A DNA stretch of 24,926 nucleotides from Rodentolepis nana. Lineage: Eukaryota; Platyhelminthes; Cestoda; Cyclophyllidea; Hymenolepididae. This document shows, piece after piece, positions 10,301 to 20,204 of the stretch (the first letter of the stretch is position 1; every line of letters begins with the position of its first letter). The notes below the pieces were generated by a model that saw only the letters and a program-made list of their open reading frames with translations, was not told the DNA's origin and searched no databases. The stretch covers positions 1-24,926 of the forward strand of contig UZAE01013235.1 in assembly GCA_900617975.1 (NCBI GenBank), written 5' to 3'. Both the position numbers and the translations under genes were made by a program.

Positions 10301-11408
10301 GTGCTTGGCATGCATACACAAGAGCAACTAGTCGGTATGTACTAGTTTCTATTGTCTTGGCGTTATTTGCAAAGATATCATCACTTTTTCAGTAGCACAG
10401 ATCCACACTTTGTAGGAAATATTAATATCAAATGCCAGGCGTTTTGATGGTATCATTAGCCCTTTAGCTGACTTCGGGCTTCACAGAGAGGAGGAGGAAC
10501 ATCAAAGTGACAAAAGTCGAGAGGGGGGGGGGCAGAAGGGTGTTTCAAAGATGTAAAAGAGACAGACACAAAGGGAGAGAAAAGGTGAGGTGAGTACTGT
10601 GGAAGTAGTCGAATATAACATACAGTGGGGTTATGGTAGTTTGAAGTCAGAAGTCAACTGCCTGTTAACAGACTTTTTTGCCGTATGAGTATACGTTGCC
10701 CAGGGTGTACCACGTGGAGGTAAGTCTAACACGCACCCCTTGTAGGAAATGTTGTTCACGGCAGTTTAGTATTTCTTTACCTTCCAAACTCTAAATTTGT
10801 TGAGGTAAATGGGGAGACTAACTAGAGCAATGTGTCTAAATTATTAGTGGCAGAATTTTTTCGCTTGACCTATTTGCTCTTCATATTTCTTCCATGTCTT
10901 CCTTTGAAGTGGTGAATCTTGTGTGGGGAATCGTGACAGTCAAGAGATTGGATTCTCAACTCATTTTTTCTCTCGTTTTAATTTATAACTATTGCCTAGT
11001 TTGTCACCGTTGCTGCTTGGACGTTCTTCCGTTTTTGATAGAACAAGTCAGGTTTGTGATTGGTTACTTTTTTCTTGTATGAATTGTCTCTAGTAGAGCA
11101 TGGCTCATTTTGTCATGGGCAAATTAAAGGAGTTTTACATTTTTTAACTCTTGTTTTTTTTCATTTATCTTTGTGCTATCGAGCTTATTTATGCCCTTAT
11201 GGGAATTTTTCCTTCTCTCAAGGGTACACTGGTCGATCGTATCGATTACAACGTGGAACAAACTCAAGTTCGCGTTCAAGAGAGCCTGAAGCAGCTGACC
11301 AAGGCTGAATCCCACCAGAGGAAAGACCGCAAACTCCTAGTCATCTTTGTTCTCGCTTGCCTTGTTATGATCCTCGGTGCTATCCTGGTTTTCACCAAAT
11401 TTATTTGA
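7352..11408 (+). CDS. STX16: Syntaxin-16 (Qa-SNARE of the trans-Golgi network)
   Basis: Seven exons encode 319 residues: 7352-7450, 7486-7624, 7663-7769, 7808-7982, 8024-8130, 8401-8547 and 11223-11408 (TGA). Phases agree throughout. Introns measure 35, 38, 38, 41, 270 and 2675 bp. Syntaxin-16 drives fusion of endosome-derived carriers at the trans-Golgi network and is held by the SM protein VPS45. The N-terminal peptide [20 protein letters not shown] matches the human VPS45-binding region. [12 protein letters not shown] and TKELTQLF belong to the Habc region. The SNARE motif (about 215-290) contains [17 protein letters not shown] and RIDYNVEQ, with the ionic-layer Gln as residue 258, the last codon of exon 6. 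A tail anchor occupies about 296-318 ([20 protein letters not shown]). An in-frame ATG at 7364 aligns with the human start and would give 315 residues. Intron 6 holds three SINE-like copies. A possible AATAAA lies at 11924-11929. Confidence 0.94.
8762..9086 (-). mobile_element. SINE-like retroposon, full length, in STX16 intron 6
   Basis: This 325-bp copy lies antisense to STX16. Its tail appears as TTATTTATTTATTTCAAATGG at the left, and its head ends with CACGTGGAGGTAAGTCTATC and CACACCC at the right. It is flanked by a perfect 14-bp direct repeat ATCTTCAGGAAACT (8748-8761 and 9087-9100), which fixes both ends. It keeps the CACGTG palindrome (9058-9063) and the donor-like GGAG|GTAAGT. The duplicated target itself resembles a splice acceptor (TTATCTTCAG|GAAACT), so an exon from 8756 to the internal donor is conceivable. 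In STX16 frame that exon would hit a stop within about 13 codons. Confidence 0.93.
9505..9756 (+). mobile_element. SINE-like retroposon, 5'-truncated with internal deletion, in STX16 intron 6
   Basis: This sense-oriented copy starts inside the head at about CCCGGGCAACGTATA, having lost roughly the first 40 bases. It runs to GTTTGATCTAAAT at the tail. About 22 bases are deleted between CTAAAG and GCCTGCC compared with the other copies. No convincing target-site duplication was found, so the outer limits are approximate. It lies opposite in orientation to the copies at 8762 and 10421 in the same intron. Confidence 0.85.
10421..10739 (-). mobile_element. SINE-like retroposon, full length, in STX16 intron 6
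   Basis: This 319-bp copy is antisense to STX16 and flanked by a perfect 11-bp direct repeat TTGTAGGAAAT (10410-10420 and 10740-10750). The tail is short (ATTAATATCAAATG). The head keeps CACGTG (10711-10716) and GGAG|GTAAGT. A G run near 10524-10532 corresponds to a C-run of variable length in other copies. Confidence 0.93.
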
Positions 11409-12792
11409 GTCTCCTCCCCCCACTTATCTTGAGACCCCATGGAGTTCTCTCCTCTTTTATTCCTACTTGTTTTCTTTATCTCGTCTGTCCTGTGTTTTTT
11501 TGTACATCAGTAGTATCCTTGTCTTTCATATCTCTGTTTCGCTCTTTTTTCAAGCTGATTTAAAATCGGATCATTCCGCTTTTATGTATACTGTACTCGA
11601 GTTTGTTTGTCTCATTTCATGCCTTTACTGTTTTACTGTAAAAAATGCTCGTGTTTGTGGAACAGTGAAATACCCACCATGCATTCTGATGCATGTTTCT
11701 TCCCGCCCATGATCATTGGCTGACTTTTATTACTGTTTTACAAGGCCGCGGGTTTGAAAAAAAAACAATGTCATAATGGGGGCTGACCGATATCACCTAC
11801 ACCTACTAATTTGATGGGTCTAATTAGTCCTAGCCGTTCGGGGATTTGTGAAAGAGGACCATTTAAGTTTTGGTGTTTGAAAAGTCTGCATGACAATACC
11901 TCCGACAGGAAAATGTCAAAAGTAATAAAAACTAATAGGAGAGGCGGCCTGACGACATCTATCGACTCAAGAGGAGTGGGGTTGTGGTTGAGTGTATCTA
12001 CGATTCTGGCTTCTCACAGCTCCACCATATGCCCATTTTGGCTTAGTCAATGGCAATTAACTTCATTACTGACCTGTGAATTAATTAGATTTACTTTGCT
12101 ACCAATCCCCTAGTAGCAACGTGTTTGGTGGCTTAAAAGGGAATAGATTGATGATGAGCCAAGATCGGGTACCTTGTGCTTTTTTACAAAGAAGAGTTCA
12201 TTTACTGTGAATGAGCGCTTGGAAGCACAAGATTAATCCCCACGTAGATATCTGCAACTGTTTTGAAGACTGTTAATCTTGCTAAACCATGGTACCATTG
12301 CAACATTTTGATTAGTCAACCATGTCTCAGCCAGGTTCTGTTTCGTTTTGACCCATTATCTTGAGAAGTCGGAGGCTTTCAAATTATGTAAATCATATTT
12401 GGTCACATTAGCCAAAATGTGCGTCATGAAGAACTCAAATATGCTAAGGAAGCATTAATTTTTGGATATGATAGTTGTAATTCCTGATTTCGAAAACAAA
12501 CTAATTTATGGGGTAGATAAGCAGCCAAAGCGAAGTGAACGGTCTTTAATAGTTTGTCTTTACTGGTTTGAATCGTATTAATTCTGAATTCGATCTATGT
12601 TTAAAGCAGATTCAGAAGATGCTGAAGGATTCATGGAAAGAATAGTGTAAGAAAGTTCAGCTTAACATTCTTGGTGGACCTGAAGGCATCTGGGAAGATT
12701 CATTCCCCTTGCATTGAGGTCCCACACTCGAACGTGGATAGCTAAGACTAAAAGTGAAGAAATCACCACTACAGCCAATTATTTAACCCATA
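11409..12792. other. STX16 3' flank and intergenic region
   Basis: The first few hundred bases are pyrimidine-rich and probably STX16 3' untranslated region, with a candidate AATAAA at 11924-11929. Open frames at 11377-11712 and 11811-12113 (+) lack recognisable homology and are biased by T-rich composition. Nothing else was identified up to the repeat insertion. Confidence 0.5.
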
Positions 12793-12809
12793 CCCAAGTC
12801 GATAGACAT

Positions 12810-13170
12810 TTATTTATATCAAATGGCAGGCGTTTTAATAGTTATCATTAGCCCTTTAGCTGACTTTGGGCTTTACAGAGAGGAGGAGGAGGAACATCAA
12901 AGTGACAAAAGTCGAGAGGGGACAGAATAATGATTCATAGATGTAAAAGAGACAGACAGACACAAAGGCAGGGAAAAGGTAAGGTGAATACTGCGAAAGT
13001 AGTTGAATATGACATGCAGTGGGATGATGGTAGTTTGAAATCGGAAATCAACTGCCAGTTAATAGACTTTTTGCCGTATGTCTATACGTTGCCCTGGGTG
13101 CACCACGTGGAGGTAAGTCTATCCCACACCCCATGATACCTATCATAACGCCTGCCATTTGAAACCACAC
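12810..13170 (-). mobile_element. SINE-like retroposon with extra inverted tail fragment at its head
   Basis: A full antisense copy runs from the tail TTATTTATATCAAATGGCAGG to the head (CACGTG at 13104-13109, then GGTAAGTCTATC and CCACACCCC). Past the usual end it continues with about 45 more bases. That extension contains TATCATAACGCCTGCCATTT, an inverted copy of the element's own tail region, and then a second CCACACCCC. The direct repeat that flanks the whole is CCCAAGTCGATAGACAT at 12793-12809 and CCCAAATCGATAGACAT at 13171-13187, 17 bases with one mismatch. The extension therefore arrived with the element. The right end is uncertain by about 6 bases because C/A-rich sequence borders it. 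Confidence 0.88.
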
Positions 13171-13187
13171 CCCAAATCGATAGACAT

Positions 13188-13965
13188 AAAAATCTGCTGT
13201 TAATCTTCCTGACGTCTGAGTTTCGTTCGACTTTGTAAAGGTCGACCTAGCAGGCACATGCCACGTTCTTCAAATTTACCAAACTTGAAAATACTTCACC
13301 CCCAGACACTCTAGTCTCCACATATTTTCAAATTATTAATAAGAGCAGTAGGTGAAATAAATGATTTTAAATACATGATATTCTTTTATTTGTGGGGGTT
13401 TTTCCGCATGTTCAATTTCCACTGATTTTTAACTCATACAAGGCACAAATATGGGTTTATTTTGCAATAAGGCGTCATGAGTGTCTAATTTACCAGATAT
13501 AGTTATAAATTCCGTAATATTATGGCTTGCCCAACTATTGATTCATATATTTGAGGTGAAAGTATATTTTGAAGGAGAACGGCCCAAATTGATTAGGGAT
13601 GAATTCACAATTTTTGGCATCCAATCTTAAATAATAAAAGCTATTATTTCCTTTTTCATTGGAGTTGACCTATTTATCTTATAATAGTAACTAATTGACG
13701 CATTGCCTTGAATGTCTCGTATGCGGAAAAGCCTCAGATCTCGCGTGGTATGTGTGGAAGCGTTGACTCACACAAATTCCCCCGGTAGCTCTAAAAGCCA
13801 GTTTATTTTAGTGAACAGCAATGTATTATTACAAAGTGGTCGGTAATTATCCCGATATCAATAACTAATCCTGTGGTCTAATAGACCTTCAAATTCACCA
13901 CCGCATTTCAAAGAGAAGACAAAATTTCTGTATTATTAAGTGATATAGGTAGTAGTGGCAATAAT
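13188..13965. other. Intergenic, between the repeat and the TCF 3' side
   Basis: AT-rich DNA with no recognisable gene on either strand. A TTTATT at 13802-13807 would read AATAAA on the minus strand and could be a distal TCF polyadenylation signal, but it is about 850 bases beyond the stop codon. Confidence 0.45.
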
Positions 13966-13967
13966 AG

Positions 13968-14017
<50 letters not shown>

Positions 14018-14112
14018 GAGACAGACTATACACAGAAAGAGAAAGAAGGGCTGGGGTGGGGAGAGGGAGGGAGGGGAAGGAGNTCAAAGTTTAAGGGCTA
14101 ATGGCTAATAAG

Positions 14113-14157
<45 letters not shown>

Positions 14158-14227
14158 GAAATGAGACAGACTATACACAGAAAGAGAAAGAAGGGCTGGG
14201 GTGGGGAGAGGGAGGGAGGGGAAGGAG
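13966..14227. repeat. 145-bp-period tandem duplication with (TA)n and a G-rich block, spanning an N
   Basis: A block of about 117 bp occurs twice, at 13966-14082 and 14111-14227, at an exact offset of 145. Each block is GGTC, a (TA)n array (13971-14012 and about 14115-14157), AGAAATGAGACAGACTATAC and a purine-rich G-run segment ending GGGGAAGGAG. The second TA array has one G interruption and the first has none. Position 14083, just after the first block, is an undetermined base. Its position at the edge of the duplication suggests an assembly join between overlapping contig ends rather than a true duplication. Confidence 0.9.
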
Positions 14228-14658
14228 AGAGGTTAGATTAAGAGAGGGTGAGATATTTGGAAACACTGTGGCAACATTCCACTTATGAATAACAGTGGGA
14301 GGAGGGGGGGGGGAGAGGCGTGAGACAGGGTTGCGAAAGTAAAAGAAAAGAGAAAAAAGATAGGAAAGAGTCTATGAGAGGAATCAGATATACCCAGTCT
14401 CTCGTGGACACCAAGGTGTCCATCTCTGAAACCTCCCACATTTTACCCTGGCGCTTCGCTTTGTGTGATATACCCTTATTATCGAGTGTTAGTGTTCGTT
14501 TTGGAGTGTGTACAAATTATCAGAACAGAGTGTGATAAAGGGAGAGTGAGTAAATCGTGGAAACCAGATCAACCCTGTTAACCGAGCATGCATGAGGTTT
14601 GTGTATAGGGATTATTGTGTATTTAATACCATCGAGGAAGGAGACGAAGAGACGACTT

Positions 14659-17600
14659 CTATTCCAATTCAGGAGAGGACCTTAGAGGACAGGAAGAGGT
14701 GCTTGGAGAGACAGTGGTTCCACGATATCCTGCCGAAGTAGGCGGCGGAACAACAGAGGGTGCATTGGACACCTCTGTTTTGAAACCCATGACGTCTGCG
14801 ACTCCGAAACTTATCGGTGGGGCCTCTCGTTTTATCCTTATACCATCGCCCCCTCCGTTCATTGAAGATACAGATGTACTCTGTTGTGTTGGAAAATTAC
14901 TATTGTTCATTATCTTGCTATGGTTGTTGATGGTGTTTGTGTAGGAAAGGGAAGAATTTGAACCCTGTGTTTCCCGAAGATGAGTAGACTTCGTTTCAGC
15001 ACCCTGTGAGAGCATCATTTCAGATGCGGAAAAACGGGAGTTTGCGGTGGGAGGATAAGAGTTAGTTGGAAAGGTAGGGACTACGGCACTTCCCATAGAA
15101 CGTGGGTTTGAACCCCAATAGCTGCTTGAAGTATCTGTGGTAGTTGAACCCCGATAAGCGGAAATTTGCGATACTGGAAAATCACTGAGCTGTTGACGAG
15201 GAATTGAACTAACTGTAATTGGAAATGGTCGTTTGTATCTGGTAGAAAAAAATAAATACCACTTAGAGATGAAGTATTAAGCATTCAAAATTTGAATAAG
15301 AAAACATTTTTACGGTTTCTTTTGAGAAGCTCATAGAATAAGCACTGAAAACAAACTAATTCCTTTAGTACGCACACAACGACTCGCCGTCCTGTTTGTT
15401 CCACTCCTGATATTTTGAAACACTAACTGGACCTATTCAGTCAACCCTCTATTTCCCTCCGCTTCATAATTTGTGTTCATCTACGAGTTTTACTAACCCA
15501 ATTAATGTGTAAGTTTTCCTATATCCTGACTCTACGGCTTGCTTCTTATTCGTCATCATTTCTTCCGCTCAATACCTTATTGAACTCGTTTGCGGGCAAA
15601 TAATGGAACTCCTAAAAAAGTCACCTACCCAGCATTGCCGAGAGCAAGTTGTGCATAAGGGGAGTTGGGGAATTGTTGTGGCATCGTTTGACGAGAAAAA
15701 GAACTTGGCCTTTGAGCTGCCTGAACGCCCGGCACCCCGTTACCGCCACCACTAACTGCAGTGACGGGCATAAAACCCGTCGGCTTTTGGATGGAATAAG
15801 GTGCAGTTGCGGCCTGTCGACGAGCAGAGTTCGAGATTGCTCTATAGGAAGTACCGCCACATGTTTGTGACCCTGTCTGATGGTTGAAGGCCATTGCAGC
15901 GACGGCAGCAGAATGGGGATTGTAGGTTGCATGACCCTGAGAGGTTCCATGGTGAGACAGTGGATGATGTCCATGATGGGGCATGTAGTCCTCCACCTCG
16001 TTCTCTGATATGAAGCGAATGCACTTCTTCTTTCGCCTAAAGGCAAAAGACGAGATTTGTAAAAATATTTCTACTGAATTCATTTAAGCACCTTAAAATA
16101 ACAAAGTCACAATCATCTGTTGGATATTTGCTCTAAAAAATTGATAATTTAGTTGAATAGGCCAACGCTAGTTAAAACAATGATGTTTTTCGGCGTAACA
16201 TGAAATGTGATTCACGATTCAGTTTCCCGCCAAAAAATGTTGGTATCATTTTGAAAATTTGTTCCGAATGCCTTGAATATTTTATCCTGATGCAAACAGA
16301 CACCTGCTAAATATGGGAAAAGTTATTCGCAAAATTGATCTATTTTTTAAAGCGAATAAATGCAATTAAATCAAATAAAGAGAAAACGAAAAGCAAGGAT
16401 ACCAACTTTGAATAATTAAAATGCGTATCTTAAAGACATTCTAGTTTGTGAATTCCAAAACCGTCCTTGAAAGTTTATTATTTCAAACAAACGAGATAAA
16501 ATCTCACCGAAATTTACCTAGAGGGCTTGACTGTAAATAATTGACCCTAATATTTCTAGAAATACGTCTTCAAGATCGGTCGATAACGGTGTATCGTTAA
16601 AATTTTGAATATCACCAAGTTTAAAAAACGTGTCTACTTAATTAAAACTGAAAATTGGCTCCGTTCTGGAATAAAAATGATTATTTTCAGATACAACTAG
16701 AAAGTGCCTAAATGAATTTCGATAGATATCAATTATTCAATATTTGTGAAAGATATATTATTGCCGCACTTTTAAGCGTTACATACGAATTAACTCGTCA
16801 AATTTGAGCTAGAATTAAGCAAAATTATCGTTTTTAAAACATCTTCTAATTTGATATCAACATTGACTTTTACTATATCGTTGGTTGTGAAAGACTTATA
16901 TACAAAGACATTTGAATTAAAAAGTTTCCCGAAATTAAAATGGATTTATTTCGGAGAAACAACATAAATATGACACTTAAGTTCTGCGGGATCTAAGAAA
17001 CCAGAGATACATTTTTACTCCAAATGCTTATTTGTAAAAGAAATGCATACAAAGAGAAGTCAATTGAATCCGAACTTACCGACAAGGTTTGCACCATAAA
17101 TTCTGGTGTTCCAGTCCAAATCTTGCTCGACATTTCTTCATACTTCCACCAGAAAGTTCACCAACAGCCATAGCAGCAACTGCGGCCACAGCAGCCACAG
17201 AATCACTACTCAAATAAGGACTCCTCTTTATCCCCGTCTGTCCACCCATTTGACCTTGAGGCTGTTGATACCCCCAATACCCCCCAGTACTCATTTGCCT
17301 CGACATCGTACCCCCGCCTCCTCGACCATGGCTTTGAACACCCCCGTACATAACACTTGCTGGGGTTGGTGGATAACCCATAAATCCTCTTTGAGCGGAG
17401 ACCATTTGAAGGTATTGCTGTTGTTGAGTAGGGTTAGGTAGCTGTGCCGATGTCGGAACCTGATGGCTAGTAGCTTGATTGTAGTGTTGTTCAAATGCAG
17501 AGCAAGCTGACATAGTTAGGGGTGTGGGCCGGGATGGTGAGGTGAAACCCTGTTGAATTGTAGGTGGAGGAGGAGGTGGGACTGGATGTGAGCCAAAAGA

Positions 17601-18321
17601 CGTTGTCATTGTTGTGGGTGGTGGTGCCACAGTCTGGGACTGTGGTTGATGTTGACTTTCAGGTACCCTGTTTAACGAAGAAGTTATCACTGGGGATTGG
17701 GATTGGGTAGGAGGATTGTGGGGTGTAAGGGGAGATGAAGATGACAACATCCTTCGTTCAAGACTAGGAGAGTAGATATCACTGGCCGAATGAGGACGCT
17801 CTAGAATTTTTTGTGGGAGATCGATGCTTTTCCTCTCTTCATGAAAACTTGAAGATCTTAAACGACCATTGGGTGAAGTCTTAGCCAGTGTGTTCACGGT
17901 GCTAGAACTACTTGTCGTCTTGTTAGATATAAAGGATCTATGATGTGGGAAACCCCTTCGGCTCCTTCTATGCCGTCTTCTTGCATGATAGGCGTAGTTA
18001 TCCCGAGCTGACCAACCGGGATACAGGCGCTGATGAAGTTCTTTCGCCTTTCGAGCCATCTCATAGTATTTGGTTTGCTCAGCCCTGGAGAGTTCATGCC
18101 ACTTCTTGCCGAGGATCTGATTTATTGCTGCCGATTCTTTCAGTGTGCACTCCTCTTGTACACGAGGACGCATCTCTTTCATGAAAAGCATGAAGGCATT
18201 CAGAGGTTTCTTGATGTGAGTCTTCTTCAAACGGGAGACCAGTCGGTTTCCCTCGGGTTCGCTACTCACGTCATCTAATGGTGACTTTGTAATGGTGCTG
18301 TCAAAGTCGCAATTCGATTTC
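14659..18321 (-). CDS. TCF: TCF/LEF (Pangolin) transcription factor, 3' three exons (5' partial)
   Basis: Minus-strand exons 18321-17080, 16036-15629 and 15238-14659 (TAG) encode about 742 residues in consistent phases. TCF/LEF proteins bind Wnt response elements and recruit beta-catenin in the nucleus. The first exon holds the HMG box (about 18221-17993; [44 protein letters not shown]), followed by a basic RRRHRRSRR tail. A long Ser/Pro/Gln-rich linker follows, then the first part of the C-clamp, [18 protein letters not shown]. The next exon completes it with RKKKCIRFI. The last exon has two sumoylation-type sites, IKRE and FKTE. Introns are 1043 and 390 bp. The 18321 acceptor (TATTTTAG|G) implies at least one upstream exon with the beta-catenin-binding N-terminus, which I did not find as far as 24926. 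A weak ATTAAA (minus strand, 14627-14622) follows the stop closely. Confidence 0.95.
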
Positions 18322-18768
18322 CTAAAATACAAATAACAGTAATTAATGGATGTACATGAATATGAGGGACACGCTCCATACTTCAATAGAAATTCCTGTA
18401 ATATCTAAGATTTGGTAGAAGAAGTCTGGAAGCGTGTGCAAGTTACTTAAGGATTTCAACTTCCAGTGGTGTCACTAATTCGACGTAGAATATCGAAAGT
18501 AAAGGTCTCCTGAACACTATTCAGGGTTAAAACCTCCCTTAATAATGCCCTATTTCCAACGTAGAATAATTTAAATACTCACCGTTGTAAAATATCATCG
18601 AAACCCCTACCAGTTTATCATATTTAAAACATTCAATCTGGTCGACTCCATTGTCTGAAGCAAAAAGCCATTATCCGTTCTAATAAAATATGGCTGCCCG
18701 CTGACAACGAGACGCGCTTCAATACTGCGAAAAGGTTCAAATTTTCTCTATTAATTTCACCATTTACG

Positions 18769-19029
18769 ATGTACTTTAAACCTTATAAACAAGAAGACTG
18801 TTTAAGTCGAGAGTTGTGTGAAAGTTATCCAAACTTCCGTGCAAACTTAACACTAATTGAAATCTATAAAAAAGTGATCATTTTCACTAATTTAGAAAAC
18901 TCGACGATTACCTTTATTAGGGTATGGAAACGTGAACAGATGAAGTCCAAACTGCGTTCCCTCCATAATTATAGAGCTAACGTCCATGCAGCTGCTTCTA
19001 ACTTGGTGAATGGTACAGTAACTAAGTAA
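18769..19029 (+). CDS. Possible small protein, 86 residues, function unknown
   Basis: An uninterrupted frame runs from ATG at 18769 to TAA at 19027-19029. The peptide is basic and of ordinary composition (MYFKPYKQEDCLSREL..., ...REQMKSKLRSLHNYRANVHA). It has no clear membrane segment and I do not recognise the family. The same frame is open upstream to about 18628 without an ATG, so an upstream exon or longer product is possible. An AATAAA (19029-19034) overlaps the stop codon, which would suit a very short 3' untranslated region. The frame lies on the strand opposite TCF, about 450 bp upstream of the HMG exon, inside the presumed first TCF intron or upstream region. It may be a real nested or divergent gene, or chance. 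Confidence 0.4.
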   Translation: MYFKPYKQEDCLSRELCESYPNFRANLTLIEIYKKVIIFTNLENSTITFIRVWKREQMKSKLRSLHNYRANVHAAASNLVNGTVTK

Positions 19030-19034
19030 ATAAA
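19029..19034 (+). terminator. Candidate polyadenylation signal AATAAA overlapping a stop codon
   Basis: AATAAA begins at the last base of the TAA that closes the 18769 frame, with T-rich sequence shortly after. It supports a transcript end here only if that frame is a gene. Confidence 0.35.
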
Positions 19035-19849
19035 TCGATTTATTGAGTATATTTTGTTGTTTGCCCTCAAGACCTAATGTTCTGTCTAACATGAACCGAT
19101 GGTAACCCGAAGCTCACACATACCGCCATAAACGAATTAAGTAGTAATTAAATTATAAACTTTGCAGGCGACTGCGCGCCCACATGAAAGCATATTCAGA
19201 CAGCATTCGACAGCATTGTCTGGGTCGTCAATTACCAGGAGAGCAAAAGCGGCGTGACCGCAACAATGCATTGTCGTCGATTGATTGACAGTCCAACAAA
19301 AGCATTCTGAAATTGTGACAAGTGTGAAATATCTTCGACTCTGAATGAGTTTATTCCCACGGAAATAAAGCACGAAATTAGAGTCATGCAACTATCATTT
19401 TTTACCTCGACTCTCATATATAGGGGTTTGTGTTACACTGCAAGGGATAAAGTTTTTTCGTTCCTGTCGGTAGTGCGCTCAATCTTGCGGCTAGGGGAAC
19501 GGTAGAGGGAGAGAATTTTAAACCCTCTCCCTGGGGAACAAGCAAAGATTTAAACAAAGAAACATGTAAAGAAATTGTTTTTTTCCTTGTCGTCATTTAT
19601 TTTGTCCTGACCCTCCCCCTCCCCCCACCCCCACCCCTTCCCCTCCTCATCCACCTTCACGGCAAAATTGGACCACACGGAGGAACAAAAAATATATACA
19701 TATATATTAAAAGAGTGGAATAGTTTAGAAAAGGAAGTAACTGAATGGATTTAAAGAATGCTAGAAGATGGCAATTTCTACCCCATCCAAGTGAGGTATA
19801 TGCAAATTTAGGAAAGTTTTAAGTTGTAGAATAAGGAAACGATTGATTT
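19035..19849. other. Non-coding stretch with a C-rich block
   Basis: No gene was recognised. 19611-19646 is a C-rich block (CCCTCCCCC-type runs), so the minus strand has G runs able to form a quadruplex. A short TA-rich simple repeat lies at about 19688-19708. Confidence 0.55.
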
Positions 19850-19862
19850 CATACGAGAAAGT

Positions 19863-19912
19863 TTACTTACATCAAATGGCAGGCTTTACGATAGCCATCA
19901 TTACCCCTTTAA
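19863..19912 (-). mobile_element. SINE-like retroposon, extreme 5'-truncated 50-bp copy
   Basis: Only the last about 50 bases of the element are present, in antisense (ACATCAAATGGCAGGC, then ATAGCCATCATTACCCC). They are bounded by a perfect 13-bp direct repeat CATACGAGAAAGT (19850-19862 and 19913-19925). The intact duplication shows this is an insertion that was truncated when it was made, not a full copy later eroded. Confidence 0.88.
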
Positions 19913-19925
19913 CATACGAGAAAGT

Positions 19926-20164
19926 AAAGGAATGGTAAGAAATCAACAAAGCTAATAATTGGTTATTCCATCAGTTAAAGCAAACCTGCTCGTGTTTAAT
20001 CATTGAATGACTTGTGTAGCTAAGTAATGAAATTGCCATCTGAACAATCATAACTCGGAGTCAATTTGAATCAGTGTTGAAGGAATCAGTTTTTTTGCCC
20101 ATTGGGCATTTGCAAGGTCTCTCCTAAATGATCATTAGGAGTGGAGTAAAGACTAGTTAAAACC

Positions 20165-20204
<40 letters not shown>

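Noticed and set aside
11377..12113. Open frames of 100-111 codons downstream of STX16
   Set aside because: They overlap the pyrimidine-rich 3' flank, show no recognisable homology and have non-ATG or arbitrary starts.
4891..13170. Interpretation of the repeats as taeniid TRIM or solo LTR elements
   Set aside because: LTR insertions give short 4-6 bp duplications and no 5' truncation; these have 10-17 bp duplications, TAAA-type tails and head-side truncation.
14084..14111. TCAAAGTTTAAGGGCTAATGG resembling an internal part of the SINE-like element
   Set aside because: Only about a dozen contiguous matches, beside an undetermined base, with no head, tail or duplication.
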